In this document: positions 31,741 through 31,879 of the stretch, piece by piece
Layout of the letters: every line of letters begins with the position of its first letter
Position numbering within the stretch: position 1 is the stretch's first letter
Assembly: GCA_044464765.1 (NCBI GenBank)
Contig: JBIQKZ010000026.1
Span: 1-31,879, forward strand
Length of the DNA stretch: 31,879 bases
Reading direction: 5' to 3'
DNA from: JBIQKZ01 sp044464765
GTDB lineage: Bacteria > Pseudomonadota > Gammaproteobacteria > Burkholderiales > Burkholderiaceae_B
The notes under the pieces: model-generated
What the model was told of the DNA's origin: nothing
The model's database searches: none
What the model saw: the letters and a program-made list of their open reading frames with translations, nothing else
Made by a program: the position numbers and the translations under genes

Positions 31741-31879
31741 TGGCTAATTCGTATACTTATCTTCGGCGCCTGAACTCGCCAGGCTACGTTGCGAATTCTC
31801 GCGATAGCTACGGCTATCGCTGCAGTTCGCGCCTTGCCTGACAAGCCCAGGCATCCGAATATAAGTGCACAATTAACCA
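31741..31879. repeat. ~139-bp imperfect palindromic element at the right window edge
   Basis: The core GCGATAGC-TACG-GCTATCGC (31801-31820) is a perfect 8-bp stem. Symmetry extends outward on both sides with mismatches and small indels: GCGAA against TTCGC, GCCTG against CAGGC, CTTAT against ATAAG, and the tips TGGCTAATT and AATTAACCA. It starts 10 bp after the nadK stop and reaches the end of the window, so its right limit is unknown. It could be a MITE-like or BIME-like interspersed repeat, or an extensive RNA hairpin ending nadK. Confidence 0.7.

Overview
The window looks like a chromosomal segment of a betaproteobacterium, most probably family Alcaligenaceae (Bordetella, Achromobacter or Pusillimonas-like). 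The grounds are the high-GC coding style, DUF1841 and DUF2818 proteins, System II cytochrome c maturation (ResB/CcsA), and a heat-shock and heme block ordered nadK / hrcA-hemH / gamma-carbonic anhydrase / grpE-dnaK-dnaJ. The family assignment comes from gene content only and was not tested by alignment.

Region 1 (about 1-14200) reads as accessory, patchwork DNA. It opens with two 23-bp-spaced repeats that look like the end of an IS21-type insertion sequence, abutting a tehB gene without its first ~25 codons. Then, all on the minus strand (listed left to right), come a DUF2818-like membrane protein, ccsA, resB, cusA and cusB. In transcription order cusB, cusA and resB are joined by ATGA stop/start overlaps. 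A hairpin terminator separates this operon from a four-gene cluster matching ncgA-ncgB-ncgC-nirK of Nitrosomonas: a two-domain multicopper oxidase, a diheme and a monoheme cytochrome c, and a copper nitrite reductase with all copper ligands present. Two NsrR-like operators lie upstream of ncgA. To the right the DNA is debris: the C-terminal end of a MobF-type conjugative relaxase, an intact MBL-fold hydrolase attached to the last 61 codons of a livF ATPase, and an orphan HigA-type antitoxin with a perfect palindrome over its -10 box.

Region 2 (about 14250-23900) is ordinary chromosome: icd with its terminator, a DUF1841 gene, two small tandem c-type cytochromes, a MoxR ATPase with its VWA partner, a two-domain M16 peptidase, and a FecCD-type permease with its ATPase but no binding protein.

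Region 3 (about 23900-31879) is the stress and heme block: dnaJ, dnaK and grpE, a Cam-like gamma-carbonic anhydrase, ferrochelatase hemH, the repressor gene hrcA, and divergent nadK. Notable non-coding structures are a 33-nt dnaK/dnaJ intergenic hairpin with G-U pairs specific to the sense RNA, a ~70-bp degenerate tandem duplication of the hemH 3' end that moved its stop codon, and a ~139-bp imperfect palindrome after nadK that runs to the window edge.

Functionally, the left half joins a nitrite/NO module that needs copper and heme (NcgABC-NirK) to periplasmic copper handling (CusBA) and c-type cytochrome maturation (ResB-CcsA). The most interesting possibilities are a transferable, NsrR-controlled nitrite-handling module carrying its own cofactor logistics, and the coupling of a Cu RND pump with System II cytochrome biogenesis in one operon. 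No tRNA, rRNA or CRISPR array was seen, and no gene-free stretch exceeds 300 bases.
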